A stretch of 64,000 nt of DNA, taken from NCBI RefSeq assembly GCF_008831285.2, contig NC_045145.1, positions 4,628,723 to 4,692,722 of the forward strand. Reading direction: 5' to 3'. This document shows positions 26,644 to 38,450 of this stretch, in pieces. The notes beneath the pieces are model-generated. The model had not been told where the DNA came from. It saw only the letters and a program-made list of their open reading frames with translations, and searched no databases. Made by a program: the position numbers and the translations under genes. Position 1 is the first letter of the stretch. Each line of letters opens with the position of its first letter. Source of the DNA: Nymphaea colorata (lineage: Eukaryota > Streptophyta > Magnoliopsida > Nymphaeales > Nymphaeaceae).

Positions 26644-27228
26644 TACTTCTAATTAGCTCTGAATCCATACCCAAAAATCTTTTGATATTACCAGATCTGA
26701 CAACGCTGCCCAGAAATGTGTCAGATAAGAAGCAGCGGAAAGCACATGTAAAGTTCATATTCTTATTGTTCTTTCATCCAGATAAAAGCCATCCGATTGT
26801 AAAGAATGAAAGATAAACTACATATATGTAAAACCAAATTGCATTCAACTTGTAAAATCAAAATGTAAGTATATATGCTAGAATTCTAATTAAAATAATG
26901 ATCTGAATATGGTGACAACAGATTCGTTAGATTAGTTCTCCTCTGATCTTGAGGGCAGGAGAATAGACAATCACAAAGATATTAGATCTTTGCATCTCCC
27001 TTGAGTTTGAAAATGGACTGAAACTCCTCTATATAACCTTTTGTCTCTCAGCTCTATGTTTCTCCCTTGGAATTGATATCTACACTGGGACTCAAACTCC
27101 TTGACAAAACTTTCCCTTTTCTGTTTAACAAACTGTTGCTAGGAAGACCCCACATTACTGTATCCGCCATGTATGAAATCGATGCAGGTGTTGAACACAG
27201 TCAACAAGCCAAACTCAACCTAAACCAC

Positions 27229-27636
27229 TAAGGATGTCAACGGATTGGATTCGCATCGGATATTATACTTTATTGTATCCGTGTTTTCAGGCATCTATAT
27301 ACTAAGATTTTATTCATGTTTAAATTCAGATGAAGAAAAATCTGTACCATACCTGAATCCAAAATCTGAATTCATAACCCTAATCTGATCCAAATCCCAT
27401 TTTTAGATGAACATCTGAATGTGATCTCTTTAAACTGAATCCAAACCATCTATATCCGATTCAAGTATGAATCCGAATCCAGTCAATATTTACTTAAATC
27501 TAAATCCAATCGGATGTCACTTCTTATATCTGAATCTGATCTGACTTCTTAATGGGATGTTCAAACTTTTTTATATCTCTTTTTCTATGTAGTTGGGTTG
27601 GATACTGGATCTAAATTGGATTTATTGACATCCCTA
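27229..27636. mobile_element. hAT-like MITE with target duplication
   Basis: The termini taaggatgtcaa and ttgacatcccta form a 12-base inverted repeat with one mismatch. The flanks taaaccac (27221-27228) and taaaccat (27637-27644) are an 8-base target duplication with one mismatch, which fits the hAT superfamily. The 408-base body is built of variants of atccgaatcc / ggattcggat and cannot encode a transposase. Confidence 0.8.
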
Positions 27637-27902
27637 TAAACCATGATAGTCCTTATTTTCGACCCAATCACATTCTGCACTGCCTAATGATTCTGAACCT
27701 CATATTTTGGACCCAAGTGAACTTATTTTTTGAATCCAAGTATTTCAATTGCTAATCCAAACTCGAGCCTGAGCCCACTTAGCTCGTGAGTAGACCTGAC
27801 CCCCTGAAACCAAACCTTTGAATCTTGCTTGAATTGCTTATGCATGAGAATTTGAAGAAGATGGATGGTCATATTTAACACTTAAACTTTGATCCACGAG
27901 TG

Positions 27903-28075
27903 AAGGCAGGTGTAGACACCGCGTGGGCAATTGCCTACACAGACCCACCCAAAAAAAAAATCAGTTTCATATTTGATATTTTGAGAATTTTCTTGATTTA
28001 CATATTGGTGCCCTTTAAAAATTTAAAGTTTATAACTAGTACCTCTTAACCAAAATGTTTTGGCTCCACTCCTAC
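27903..28075. repeat. dispersed repeat family A copy
   Basis: It contains gtgggcaattgcctacacag near the left, an AT-rich middle with attggtgccctttaaaaatt, and closes with accaaaatgttttggctcca. The order matches the copies at 14868 and 46990. Confidence 0.65.
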
Positions 28076-28371
28076 TCTGATCCAACGTATTAGTACATAA
28101 CTAATTTCTTAAGATATTTGTATCTTAACGCCAGTGAACATGCCTATAGCTTTGGGAAGTTTGGAGGGTTTATAAACCAGCGTTCTACTACCAAGTGCCC
28201 AAGTTCCAGGCTTTTCTAAGATGAAACTACTCGCAACTAGCAAATGGTAGATAGTTTACTCAAGATAATTATAATATTTTTTTAAATTTTATGATAATTG
28301 CTTTTGTGCAAAGAGATGCAACATAAGGAAAGTTCTTTTAAAGAGCTGAAATAGGGAGGGCCCTCTATCCA

Positions 28372-28545
28372 GTGGCGGAGCCACATGGTGACTGCTCACA
28401 CCAGCCTCACAAAATTTGCTTAATATATATATTAATGTTTTGATATATTCGATTGTTATACATATAAATGCCCCAAATAAATTAAAAGTATTGAATGAAT
28501 GTTATCACCAAAAAAATATTTTTGGCTCTCTAGTGCCTCTTTCTC
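28372..28545. repeat. dispersed repeat family A copy with intact left end
   Basis: The left end reads agtggcggagccacatgg and the right end atttttggctct. The internal ttgcccac palindrome is degenerate (actgctcacac). Body length about 170 bases. Confidence 0.65.
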
Positions 28546-28799
28546 TATGTCTCTCTTGGTGATTGTGCATATCAGGATATGGATGGACCATGTCCAGCTC
28601 TTTAGATCTTAAGGATATCCTCTATCTACACCAGCTCATGAAAAAGTTTCATTGGATGGGCTCATAAATCATAATCATACTACGATGACTCAAAAATTAC
28701 ATACTATGCCGAAAATATCTGATGTAGCCTTATGACTCAAGTGCCCTTCAACAAAAAAAAAAAAAAATCCTAGTTCCGCCGCTCATCGAAGAGCTTTAT

Positions 28800-29830
28800 T
28801 ACTACTAATCCACTTTTTGAAGGCGACTTTACTGATAAAAGGCTTGTCTTGTCTACATCATAATTATATCTTAGACCTGTTATGCTTAAAGCTCAGTCTG
28901 CGACGACATCTATAGCCAGCTCTACAAAGCTTTCAATTCATGAAAAGGACTCTAAGTTGTTGAATCCCACTCAACATCATGAAGTTGTTGATATTGGACA
29001 TCGATTCTATGGTACAAGGTTTGTTACCATATGTGATGCCACACCTAGGGGTGGAGATGGGAATTTTTTGTCTCAAAGACCAAACTATAGTTTTAAAATT
29101 TTAATAGGGGCCGAAATAGAAATTGTTAAATTTTTTATATATATTAAACTAAAAAATTTTAAATTTACATATAAATCTTTAAAGTTTTTAAAATCATCTG
29201 AATGGGGATTAAGGCCCCTGCCGGCCCTCTTTCCTCTGCCCCTAGGCCAATCAAGAGGATCCTTCATTACATCAAGCAATTACTTTCTTGTTTAGTAATC
29301 ATAGTTGCATTTTATCTCAGCTTTTATGGATGTTGATTGGCCTAGGGGGCAATAATGATAGAAAATCAACTAATTGTAAAAGAAAAAATTACATATAAAT
29401 TAAAAAAAAATCATGTATCTTATATAAAAATTTTAAAAAATGATATCAACCCCTTTCATGAAAAATTTGTGGCTCTACCTCGAAATATAGGTCACATGCA
29501 TGCTAATATTGCTGCAAGAGTTTTGTAACTTGCAATCTTTTTAGTTTTTAGTAAGCAAAGGACGCCTTCTTCAACTATGCTTTGCATCCGGTGCAATAAC
29601 AATGGTATGGCTTACTTACCTACTAATCCCATGTTTCATGGTTGGCCTAAGCACCTAGAAATTGATGCTCATTTTATCCAAGGACCATTTTCACTAGAAG
29701 TAGAAGCACATTCTAGGTGGGATTTCTCCACTCATGATCAAGAGGCTGGTTTTAAAACAAATGCATCATCCCTACAAGCTTTATCTGGATGGCTGCCCGA
29801 AGGGCATAATATAGTTAGTTAATCGGATTG
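28800..29830 (+). mobile_element. decayed Ty1/Copia retrotransposon pol fragment
   Basis: A stretch at 28882-28990 resembles the Copia reverse-transcriptase tail just before the conserved YRS.VGALQY block (ASSTKLSIHEKDSKLLNPT). A second stretch at 29577-29700 resembles the RNase H region (CNNNGMAYLPTNPMFHGWPK, then HLEIDAHFIQ). The first acidic residue of the usual CDN motif is replaced by CNN and the intervening segment is lost. A family B repeat lies between the two parts at about 29045-29272. No LTRs are identified and the element is dead. Confidence 0.75.
29045..29272. repeat. repeat family B inserted in the Copia fragment
   Basis: It begins near ctaggggtggagatggg and carries ccaaactatagttttaaaat, gggccgaaata and an AT-rich middle. 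It ends with ggggattaaggcccctgccg and ctgcccctagg. The ends ctagggg and cccctag are inverted. Confidence 0.6.
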
Positions 29831-30186
29831 GTGGGCCGGTAAAAGTCTGCTTATCAGTTCTTTTCATATAGACGCTACTCTTTTGGACTACAAATGATAG
29901 ATACACAACAATATAATTAACTGGTGTATCACTTCTTACTCATGTCTCGAGGCAAACTTTGGATTGCAAAGGTGAGAAGAAAAGTGAAGGAGCTTCGGCC
30001 CTTTTGGAGTATCTTTCCCTTGAATACAAGGTTTTATAAATATGTAACTTTCACAACATCATTTACACATACGGCTGCAATCAGATCTACCAGAAAACTG
30101 AACATGACACCAGGAAAAACCATCACTCGGGGACTTGACGTTGCCTACTCACTTCGCCACACAACAAACAGAACTATTGGATTGCA

Positions 30187-31776
30187 TCAACAAGAACTCA
30201 GAGGCACAGCTTCTATCCTCCTCCTCCTCCTCCTATCCCTGGTTGTCATTGTCTCTCCATACCTCACAAAAATATCAGCAAGATCATTCAAACCAACCTC
30301 CCTTAACCTCTTCCCAATCTCCTCAAACATTTCAATACCTTCCTCATCAGAAAACAGATACAGAAACTTATTGAAATCAAATCTTGGGACTTCAGTTCCC
30401 CTGTTTATCATCCTCTCCAGATACTTGCAGGCTTCCAAAGACTTTCCCTTCTTTACCAAACCACCAACAAAGACTGTGTCAAAATTGACAGAAGCATGTG
30501 GCCCTTTCCTCCCCTTCTTCCCCAGATGCCCTTGCAGAAGCATGATGTATGTGTGCATTGTGGGCTCACAGCCCCTTAATATCATTCTCCTAAACACCTC
30601 AGTGGCCTCCCCAGGCCTTTTCAGATTCACCAATGCCTTGATCATCCCATGGTAAACGCCAACATCAGGGTTCTCAACTCCTTCCAACATCTTGTACGCC
30701 TCCTTTACCCTCCCCTTGTTACCAAGCCCAAAAATCAGAGCAGCATAGATACAATTATCTGCAGCGATTCCTCTCTTATTCATTTCATCAAACATGTGGA
30801 ATGCCTGTTCAACCTTCTCCTGCTTACAGAACCAAGTGATCAAAATTCTGTAAGTTGAGAGACCCAAATCGGGTTTCTTCTCCCTCATTGACATGAACAG
30901 CTTCACAGCTTCAACGCCCTTGTTGTTCTTGAAGAAGGTCTCGATCATTTCATCGCAAGCTTCTACCTCCGGCACAAACCCCTCATCCACCATCACGTTC
31001 CAAATCTTAGAGGCCTGAACCAGATTCCCGGTTCTGCAAAACCCAACAATCAAGAACTTGTAGGTGACCTCAGAGGGTCTTATGCACTGCCTGAGCTTCT
31101 TAACAATCGTCCACGCCTCCTCCACAAGCCTAGCTCCACACAGCGACTCGACCACCCGGTTTAGCGTCTTCAGACTGTAAGGAAAATTGTTGGCGTCCAT
31201 CAAGTGGAATATCTCCACCGATTTTTTCATCTCCCTCGACGAAGCCAGAGATTTCACAGCAATTTGAAAGCTTCTGTCGTTAACCAGACCCTTGTGTGCC
31301 ATTTCCGTGATCGTTTCCCAGAGGAGATGGAAGGTTTTGGACTTGCCCAAGATGTCCACGATCTTGTTGTAGGTGGTGGTGGTATGGACGAACGATGGGT
31401 GGTGGGTCTGAGTGAATTTGAAGAATCTGAAGGGAGGCTTCCATGAGAAGAGGAACTTGTTGCAGACCTGGAGGAAGAACTCGTGGGTGAGGTCGAATTC
31501 GCATTTTTGGAGGTGAGAATGGAGATTGGCGTCCGGAGCGTCGCGTTGCTGATACAGGACCGTGCAGACGCGCAGGAGTTGCGAGGGGTCGATGCCATTG
31601 ACGGCTTGAGATTGGTCGCAGAGGGTTCTTCTGAGCACATGGTGAGGGCAGAGATGCAGGTGACGATGATGGTGGCGACGAGCTAACGTCGCGAGTCTCT
31701 GGAGCATCCCACCCTGTGGCGCCTGTCCCGCAGAGTCTGGTGGCTGCTCGTTCACGTCAAACCAACAAAGCAACAT
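30187..31776 (-). CDS. intronless P-class PPR protein, At1g26500-like
   Basis: A single uninterrupted frame encodes 529 aa. Met24 at 31707 opens MLQRLATLARRHHHRHLHLC, a basic, acid-free presequence, so the native start is probably 31707, giving 506 aa. Repeats of the 35-residue PPR type run from about residue 130 to 430, e.g. VTYKFLIVGFCRTGNLVQAS, YRILITWFCKQEKVEQAFHM and YIMLLQGHLGKKG. The C terminus is a conserved-looking ADIFVRYGETMTTRDRRRRRR tail, with no E or DYW domain. It should bind organellar RNA; the target is not predictable. It resembles the Arabidopsis locus At1g26500 in architecture and length, an assignment from memory needing a search. Codon composition is GC-richer than the flanks, as expected of a live gene. 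Confidence 0.92.
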   Translation of the reverse strand: MLLCWFDVNEQPPDSAGQAPQGGMLQRLATLARRHHHRHLHLCPHHVLRRTLCDQSQAVNGIDPSQLLRVCTVLYQQRDAPDANLHSHLQKCEFDLTHEFFLQVCNKFLFSWKPPFRFFKFTQTHHPSFVHTTTTYNKIVDILGKSKTFHLLWETITEMAHKGLVNDRSFQIAVKSLASSREMKKSVEIFHLMDANNFPYSLKTLNRVVESLCGARLVEEAWTIVKKLRQCIRPSEVTYKFLIVGFCRTGNLVQASKIWNVMVDEGFVPEVEACDEMIETFFKNNKGVEAVKLFMSMREKKPDLGLSTYRILITWFCKQEKVEQAFHMFDEMNKRGIAADNCIYAALIFGLGNKGRVKEAYKMLEGVENPDVGVYHGMIKALVNLKRPGEATEVFRRMILRGCEPTMHTYIMLLQGHLGKKGRKGPHASVNFDTVFVGGLVKKGKSLEACKYLERMINRGTEVPRFDFNKFLYLFSDEEGIEMFEEIGKRLREVGLNDLADIFVRYGETMTTRDRRRRRRIEAVPLSSC

Positions 31777-31784
31777 CTAGGCTC

Positions 31785-31817
31785 GGCTCGGACGGAGCTC
31801 GTTCGTCCGTCCGAGCC
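31785..31817. promoter_or_regulatory. perfect 12-bp hairpin upstream of the PPR start
   Basis: ggctcggacgga at 31785-31796 is the exact reverse complement of tccgtccgagcc at 31806-31817, with a nine-base loop. It lies 9 bases upstream of the first ATG and about 80 bases upstream of Met24, so it would be in the leader or core promoter. Confidence 0.6.
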
Positions 31818-33035
31818 ATTCTAACTGGGTTCGAATTTGTCCGTTCGAAGGGCGTAGTATTTGTGAGCTCGAACGGTGTAGCATGTTTGATCGAATTGAC
31901 ATGTTGATGAAATTAGCTCGATTCTCATGGACGTCATGTTTTAGGTGAATGATACATGGCGGCGCCAAACTAAAAGGACAAAAAATATGTCAATCTTCAA
32001 TGAATCAGATCCTATAACATCATCCTGTGTTACAAAATAACTAGAAAACAGTATATTATGCCAAGCTTCTTCAATGAATTGGGACCTGCATAAAGTAAAA
32101 AGCTTCAAAAATTCAATTCAATCAGGTTGGTTTTCATTTGGGCCCAACCCACCTCCGGAATGGATGATGGATCTCACCAATTCAAGGTAATTCTGGAAAT
32201 CGCTTGCTCGATTGGGCACCGTCGATATTCAATAGAAAAAATGTGGGCAGCATGTCGAGAAGTTGGCAGAGCAGGCGGGTGAGAGTGGCTCCGCAGGGGA
32301 GAGTCAGGGCGTAGAGCATGCATGCTCAGGTAGAACAAGGCCCTCAGGCGGAGTCGAGTAGGATGGATCTGGAAGACTTGACGCCTAAGCGGCAGAGGGA
32401 AGGCCAGTCCTCGGGGAAGAAGGGGAGGTGCTGATGCAGCGAATGGAAGCTAATGCAGATAGATTCCTTGGCAAACTCGGGAGAAAGCACAAGTCTGTGG
32501 AAGCGAAGAAATGTTTCCTAAAGCACCATGAAGTCACCGTTTTCAGAAAAAGAGCAGGAGAAGTGAGGTATATGAGATACTGAGAGGGATCCCAGTAAAC
32601 CATAAGGACGCTTCTGATATGGAAGTTTTAATGCCAATGACTGGCCAGGGGATCGGGAGTGGCACTCCCGTCGATGCTGAGGACAATGACGCCGTTATGT
32701 TTGCTAGCGGAACTGCAGAAGTAGTGGACTGCCAGGGTTCCTGAAAAAGAAAATGGAAACAAGTTTGTATTCTGATTGACACTAAGCTTTCTCAAGTTAA
32801 CTTATAATAATGTGATGTGCAAGCTTGAGATAACTTTTCTCAATTGTAGTTGGCAGTCTTAATTTGATGATAATATTAGCCTCGAACTGTTAAACAGATC
32901 CTCTTCTTATCACAACGCCCTTTTGTTTCAGTCTCATTGCAGGCAGCTAAGACATGCTGGTTTTCAGATTTTGTAACCATTGGAATTCCTTTGAGGAGTG
33001 TGGCCTTATGGAAGAATGCATGGAGCATGCGGGTG

Positions 33036-33156
33036 CCAAAATCTATTGGAGACCTCTGAAATCTCTTAGCCACCAAAATCTATTGGAGACCTCTGAAATT
33101 TCTCACCTCCAACAGTGCATCTCTTGGCCACCAAAATCTATTGGAGACCTCTGAAA
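33036..33156. repeat. three-copy repeat inside the LINE
   Basis: The string ccaaaatctattggagacct plus ctgaaa occurs at 33036, 33073 and 33131 with spacings of 37 and 58 bases. It is a local amplification within the LINE remnant. Confidence 0.9.
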
Positions 33157-33849
33157 GGTGAATGAATCAAATATCGTGAAGAGGAATGAGGGGGAACGCC
33201 ATCTTCACCATGAGCTCAGTCACCTGCTGGCCGTGGAAGAGAGCTATTGGAAGTAGAAATCCTATATCAAATGGCTCAAGGAAGGCGATTCCAATATGAA
33301 GTTTTTCCATGAATATGTGAAAGGGAAGAGAAGAAGAATAAGATTTCAAAGGTGAAGATAGGAGATAGGCTTGTGGAAGACCTGGTTCTTATTCAAGAGG
33401 AGTGTGCTCGGTTTTTTAATGACCTGCTCACGAAGAGGGGGGAAAGTGGTGCTCTGCCTTCCCCTCTTGTTGAGGGGCCATTAGTGTCAGTAGGTGAATG
33501 TGAGTCTTTGCTGCGCAGCATTGAGAATGATGAGATAGCTTGGGTTGTGCTGTTGGCTGACAGGGACTAGTTGCTGATCAATGATCATATTAGTATGGTC
33601 ATATGTGGTTTCTTCATTTCTAGGAGGATAGTGAAAAAAATTAACTGGACGCATATTGTATTAATTCTCAAAAAGACTGGTGAGATCAGCATATTTAATT
33701 TTTTGGCCTATTTCTTTTGTGCAATATTATTTACAAATTCATTAGTAGGATCATTGTTAAGCACATGAGACATATTCTCTCTAGAATTATTTTTGAGAAT
33801 CAGAATGTGTCGCTCTCTCTTGTCATTGTGTTTAGGATAGTTTTTTGTG

Positions 33850-34165
33850 TCAGATATTGAAGAAAGATGACAATCACAGATAAACAAGAGTTAACGTGGT
33901 TCGGCTATTGCTGCCTACATCCACGGACGAACGAAACCAGACCTTTTCTTTTTCATTCTTTTTTGTTTTCTTGATGGTTCACCTTACAGACATACAATGG
34001 AGGGAACTGATGGGAACAAAGGAAATAAACAACGAAAAGGAAAAACTTCTGCATTCCTCTTGCTGCAGACTAGCCGTTGCCTCAACATTTTGTTGGCTAG
34101 AGATATTGTTCACGACTTGTCCCCTCAAAAAGTGAAGGCCGCTACCTCAAGTTCAATCTTCAGTC
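33850..34165. mobile_element. possible TRIM/LTR insertion splitting the LINE RT
   Basis: LINE homology stops near 33830 and resumes near 34165. The insert opens tgtcagatattgaagaaag and contains gttaacgtggttcggc followed by gcctacatccacgg, a motif pair I associate with plant LTR/TRIM elements. Exact ends and target duplication are not clear. Confidence 0.45.
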
Positions 34166-35052
34166 TCCACAACTATGCTTATCAATGGCAGCAGAGGGGA
34201 GAGGATTTCCCCTGCGAGAGGTCTGAGGCAAAGGGATCCTCTATTCCCTTATCTGTTTCTTATGGTGATGGAGATGCTCTCGAGCAGCTTGAAGTTCAAT
34301 CTTAGGGGGCGTGTGTTGAAAGCACCTAGTCTAAGAGCTAATGCAATGTGGCTTACGGCTTCATCCTTTATGCTGACGATATTTTGTTGTTTGCTATAGT
34401 TTCCAAAAGAAATATCTCCAAGCTACAAAATATTATTGCTGATTTTACTTCTCCTGCAAGGCTCCAAATCAATGGGGATAAGTGTGTGATCGTTGGCTTC
34501 AAACTTCCACGCTCAGGAGTTTAGCTTATTTTGCGGGTTCAAAGCAAGCTTGGCACTTGGAAACAACATTTACTCTCCTATGCAAATCGTTCATGTTTGA
34601 TCAAATATGCTTTGGAGGGTGTCACACAGTATTGAAGTAGAGTGTGGAGGCTACTAGACAACACAATGTGTTATATTGAGAGGTTATATTGAGAGGTTAT
34701 ATGCTCAATTCTTATGGAAGAAAGTAGACCAAGCCCGAAAGGTCCATCTGGTTAGGTGGAGTTCTCCCAAAATTTGAAGGAAAGTTTGGATTAAGGAAAC
34801 CTAAGAAGGTGAATATGGCGAATTTGAGCTTTGTGACCTGCAAAATTTTGATGAAGCAATCATTCTGGACCGATTTCCTAAGGAAGAAATACTTTGGCAT
34901 GGAGGGGATGTGGTCTCTCACTCAGTCCGCAAACTGGTGTGATGGCTAGAAGGTCATTGTCTATGATGCATGGAAACTAATTGCTAATAAGGTCAGGTAG
35001 GCCCTTGGTGACGGCAAAGCTATCAAGATTTGGATGGATTGTTGGCTAGACC

Positions 35053-35189
35053 GACCTCTAGTGGAGCTTTCGGGTGAGCGAGAGGTATTAATCCCACCGC
35101 CCAAAAAAGGCCCGAAGGCCCCCCCCATTTCTCTTGCCTCCGGGGTCTTGAGCTGCGTCGGTGTCAGTGATAGACCTCTAGTAGAGCTT
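35053..35189. mobile_element. 103-bp insertion flanked by a 17-bp target duplication
   Basis: gacctctagtggagctt (35053-35069) and gacctctagtagagctt (35173-35189) bracket a 103-base insert in the LINE remnant. The insert includes ccaaaaaaggcccgaaggcc and tgcctccggggtcttgagc. The long duplication suggests target-primed (SINE-like) insertion. Confidence 0.7.
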
Positions 35190-35574
35190 GTCTCCGCTGA
35201 AGACCTTGACGCTTTATATCTGCTGCAAGAATCGAGTCATCGTGGACGAGAAGCAGAAGCAGGGGAGTCTATCCCTCGCCTCGAGATGTTGGTTATGTGA
35301 GAAATGGAACACATTTTCTTCAAATGGCCTCTAGCTCTCCAGCTTTGGGCCAAAGTGAGAGCGCATTTTGGTTCTAGCATTCATCCAAATAGCAGTGTCA
35401 ATGAGTTGCTAATATGTGGGATGGAGAAACATTTTAAAAACAAGGAACTGTGTAAATGTTGGAAAAAAATGTCTTCCATGTATTTGTGGAAACTACAGAA
35501 CATCCGTAAGTAGATTGGCAGGACTGCAGCAGGGTGGCCGTCAAGACATGGTTGGAGACTAAAGTTCAATGGTT

Positions 35575-35965
35575 ATATATTCGATTTGAATCGGATATCC
35601 AACCGTTTCGATCCGAAAAAATCAGATATGAAAAAAAATTTAATATCTGATTAAGAAATCAAATCGGATTCGGATTTAATAAATGACATCCAATCGGATT
35701 CGGATGTACATAAATATCATATCAGATTCAGATCAGATTCATTTTTAGACAAATATCTTGTATCCAATGCTATTAAATTTTGAAACTTGGCAACATCCGG
35801 TTTAAAATTTGGGTTCGGATTTTGATATAAATATTGAAATAAATAGGATTTTAGATTCGGATATGACTCTTTTTTTTATTCTAGTTCGAATCTGAATATG
35901 TGAATATCCGAAAAAGATGATATGACTAAGGATATATCTTATCTGAATCCAATCTGTTGACATCA
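35575..35965. mobile_element. MITE-like block of atccgaatcc repeats
   Basis: It is built of the same ggattcggat / atccgaatcc words as the MITE at 27229-27636 and closes with ctgttgacatcacaacg, resembling that element's ttgacatccct terminus. The left terminus is not clear. Confidence 0.55.
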
Positions 35966-36344
35966 CAACGCCCCAATTTGACCGACAAGGGTTGGTGACT
36001 TAAATGCCTTTCAACCAAATTTTGTTGACTCAGCTACTTATAAAGAGTAAACAAAGATAAACTTAGGAGCATGAGACAAAGATCACATGAAAAATATGCC
36101 CCCACAAAAAGAAAGCAACAAAATCATTGGAAAATACTATGATAAATTCAGATGAAAAGACTTCCATTAAAACAATAAAAAGTATAAAGTAAAGATAAAG
36201 GATCATTAGCTAAACAATGCAGCAGCGGAGGACGGACGTAGCAAGTGGGGAAGAGAGGACAAAATTGTATGGGACAATGCTCAATAGATGGGTACCTCAC
36301 AGTCAAATATAGTTGTTCCATCTACCTTTTATACATAATTGGTA

Positions 36345-36640
36345 GATCCCATATTAGGTCAGGAATAAAAAAACCAGGCCTTATATACATTTGTTAAAAA
36401 AAATACTTTAAAACAAAATATAATATTTATAAAAACCATTTTGTTATAAAACATGTTTTGCTTTAAGTTGTCGTTTTGAAAAATATGAATTTTTCTATTG
36501 TGATAATGTTGTTGTTATAGGAGCCATTCATTTTTTTTCCCTATTATAAATACACTACTAAACTAAAAAAAAAATGATCGATTTAATATATGTTTTCCAT
36601 TAACTTATTCTTAATATTGATAAAGTTATATGGCAATCTG
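36345..36640. repeat. repeat family C copy
   Basis: It reads atattaggtcaggaataaaa, then ttataaaacatgttttgctt, taagttgtc and gatcgatttaatatatgttt. This matches the copy at 25715-26010 in order, at perhaps 75% identity. Confidence 0.6.
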
Positions 36641-38170
36641 CTTGTAGTGTGCATTAGTGACAGTTTTGTTTGATCATAGCTCTAGCTCTTCAAATTTAAT
36701 GCACTTATTGCATCAGCTTTTAGTGACCAATTTTTAATAAAAAAAAATCCATTCGGACGCATGTGTCAGCCCGCTTATTTTAAGTTCTCATAATGCATGC
36801 ATGTATATATCTCCTAAGACTGTACTTTTTATTTGTCCCTTCTGTTTCTGCTTTAGAAAATTATTTCCAGACTGACTCAGCAGACCTACCAAATGAAAGG
36901 GACACAAAAAGTGAGTTCTAAAGTAAAATTGGTTTAAGACATTTCTCAATGTATACAAAAAGCGAAGAAAATTAATAGGTCGGGGCCAGCTCGGGTCAAC
37001 CTGATGGCGTTTTATTTGGCCTAATTAATAATTTTATATTATTATTAAAAATATATTTTATATTTAATTTTTTTTATATTATATTAAAAATATTTTTTTA
37101 TTTTAATCCCGTTCCCAAATGTCGGGTAGTGGGCCCGGGCCTAAGCTACCCGAGACATTGACATGTGCTCGACGTCCAAATGCCATGTTTTTTCAAATCC
37201 TCATTTTTATTCAAAGTTGAACTTAGTGCTTATTTACCATCTAAGTCTCCTAAAAAAGAGATTTCAAATCAGCGGCGGATCGGTGACTACGAAACCCAAC
37301 CTTGGTTTCTTGTTACAGAAGAAGTCATCAAATACATGGCGAAGGAACCAAAGATTTTACGTGAAAAAGAAGTTCACACACAAAAAGAGGTCTCTCTTTG
37401 TGAAGCAAAGTCGGTTAAGAGGGAAGAGCGTGAAGACGGTCTACCTTCCCTTCCCTGTTGACCGGTCAAAAAGGGGAACGAATTTCACGCTTATTCCTCT
37501 ATCGGAATAAGAGGTAAGATGCGTGTATTTTTGTCCTCTTATCTTCTAAAAATTGCAAATAGGTGCTTCGTTTTAGAAAAAATTCTCAAATTACCGCATG
37601 CTAACAAATAATATTAAAGTTCAATATAAAATACAAAAATATTCCCCTTTGAAGAATCATTCTTCCTTGGCTGACAACAAATACTCTCTTGGAGAAAGCT
37701 ACTTTGTCTGTCATTTTACATCAAAAACAAAGGTTTTATATTCTTAGGAGCTTCTTTGAGAAATTTTTCTCCCAAAGTTAGCCTTCTTTGTTAATTTTAG
37801 AATTTGAGCAGTTACTCAATATTAAGTTCTTTTTTGCATTATTCCATGAACCCAAACAGTGTTTAGAATTATTTCAAAAAAGTGGTTGCAAATGGGCCGA
37901 AATTGGTATACGTGTTCCAGCGAAGCAAACCCGTGTTCCACACTTTCACGTGAGCGGTAATTTTGTTTTTTTTTTTTTAATAATTTTTTTGGATTCCATT
38001 TTTGTTCTCGTAGAAGAGGTCCATCACCGGCATGTTAATTATTTCTGATTCATAACACACTTGTCTCCTCAAGCCTAACAGATAACCCACGTTGGACCTA
38101 TTTATTGAATTCTATTGAACTTTTTCAAATAAAAGTCTGAATCTTAATCGGAGTAGGAAGCAGGTATTGA
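36641..38170. other. intergenic, no supported gene
   Basis: AT-rich DNA. Two overlapping open stretches at 37163-37510 show no recognisable domain. Nothing else is supported. Confidence 0.45.
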
Positions 38171-38173
38171 GTA

Positions 38174-38450
38174 GGGCTGCACATCTAGTCGAGGCTCAAC
38201 TCGAACTCGCTTGAAAAAAACTCTACTTGTTTGTAAACGAGCGAAATTCGAGCTTATAATAATACTCGAAATGATAAACGAAGTATCACAAGCACGAGTT
38301 AACGCTTACACAAGTTGAACGAGTTAATGCTTACATGAGTTAATGTTAAACGAATTATCGTTTAAATGAGTTAAATGAGTCCAGTTCAAGTTCGAGTTTT
38401 TTGAGCCGAGTCAAGTTCGAACTGACCAAGTTCAAGCTCGGCTCCACTGG
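38174..38450. mobile_element. hAT-like MITE, probable
   Basis: It starts tagggctgcacatctagtcg and contains many variants of ctcgaactcg, acgagtta and gagttcgag in both orientations. The opening tagggctgcac is typical of a common plant hAT-MITE terminus. The right end, near aagctcggctcca, is not exact. Confidence 0.5.

Larger units (their letters stand above)
32880..35560 (+). mobile_element. decayed LINE (non-LTR retrotransposon), L1 type
   Basis: Broken frames read in order like a plant LINE ORF2. A pre-RT segment with LKEGDSNMKFFH and KGRRRR lies near 33270-33345, and the RT finger region near 33640-33820. ILINGSRGERISPARGLRQ lies near 34170-34230, and YADD with its LLF context at 34369-34380. 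RALGDGKAIKIWMDCWLD lies near 34995-35050. A C-terminal zinc-finger-like segment, EMEHIFFKWPLALQLWAKV, is at 35301-35357. Many stops and frameshifts show it is dead. The 5' part may extend to about 32130; no poly(A) tail or target duplication is resolved. Confidence 0.85.

Noticed and set aside
31204..31686. Frames on the plus strand and other minus frames across the intronless PPR gene
   Set aside because: Shadow frames; only the 529-aa frame has PPR repeats.
37163..37510. Two overlapping open stretches that could be a gene
   Set aside because: Both frames are equally open, contain no domain and lie in AT-rich repeat surroundings.
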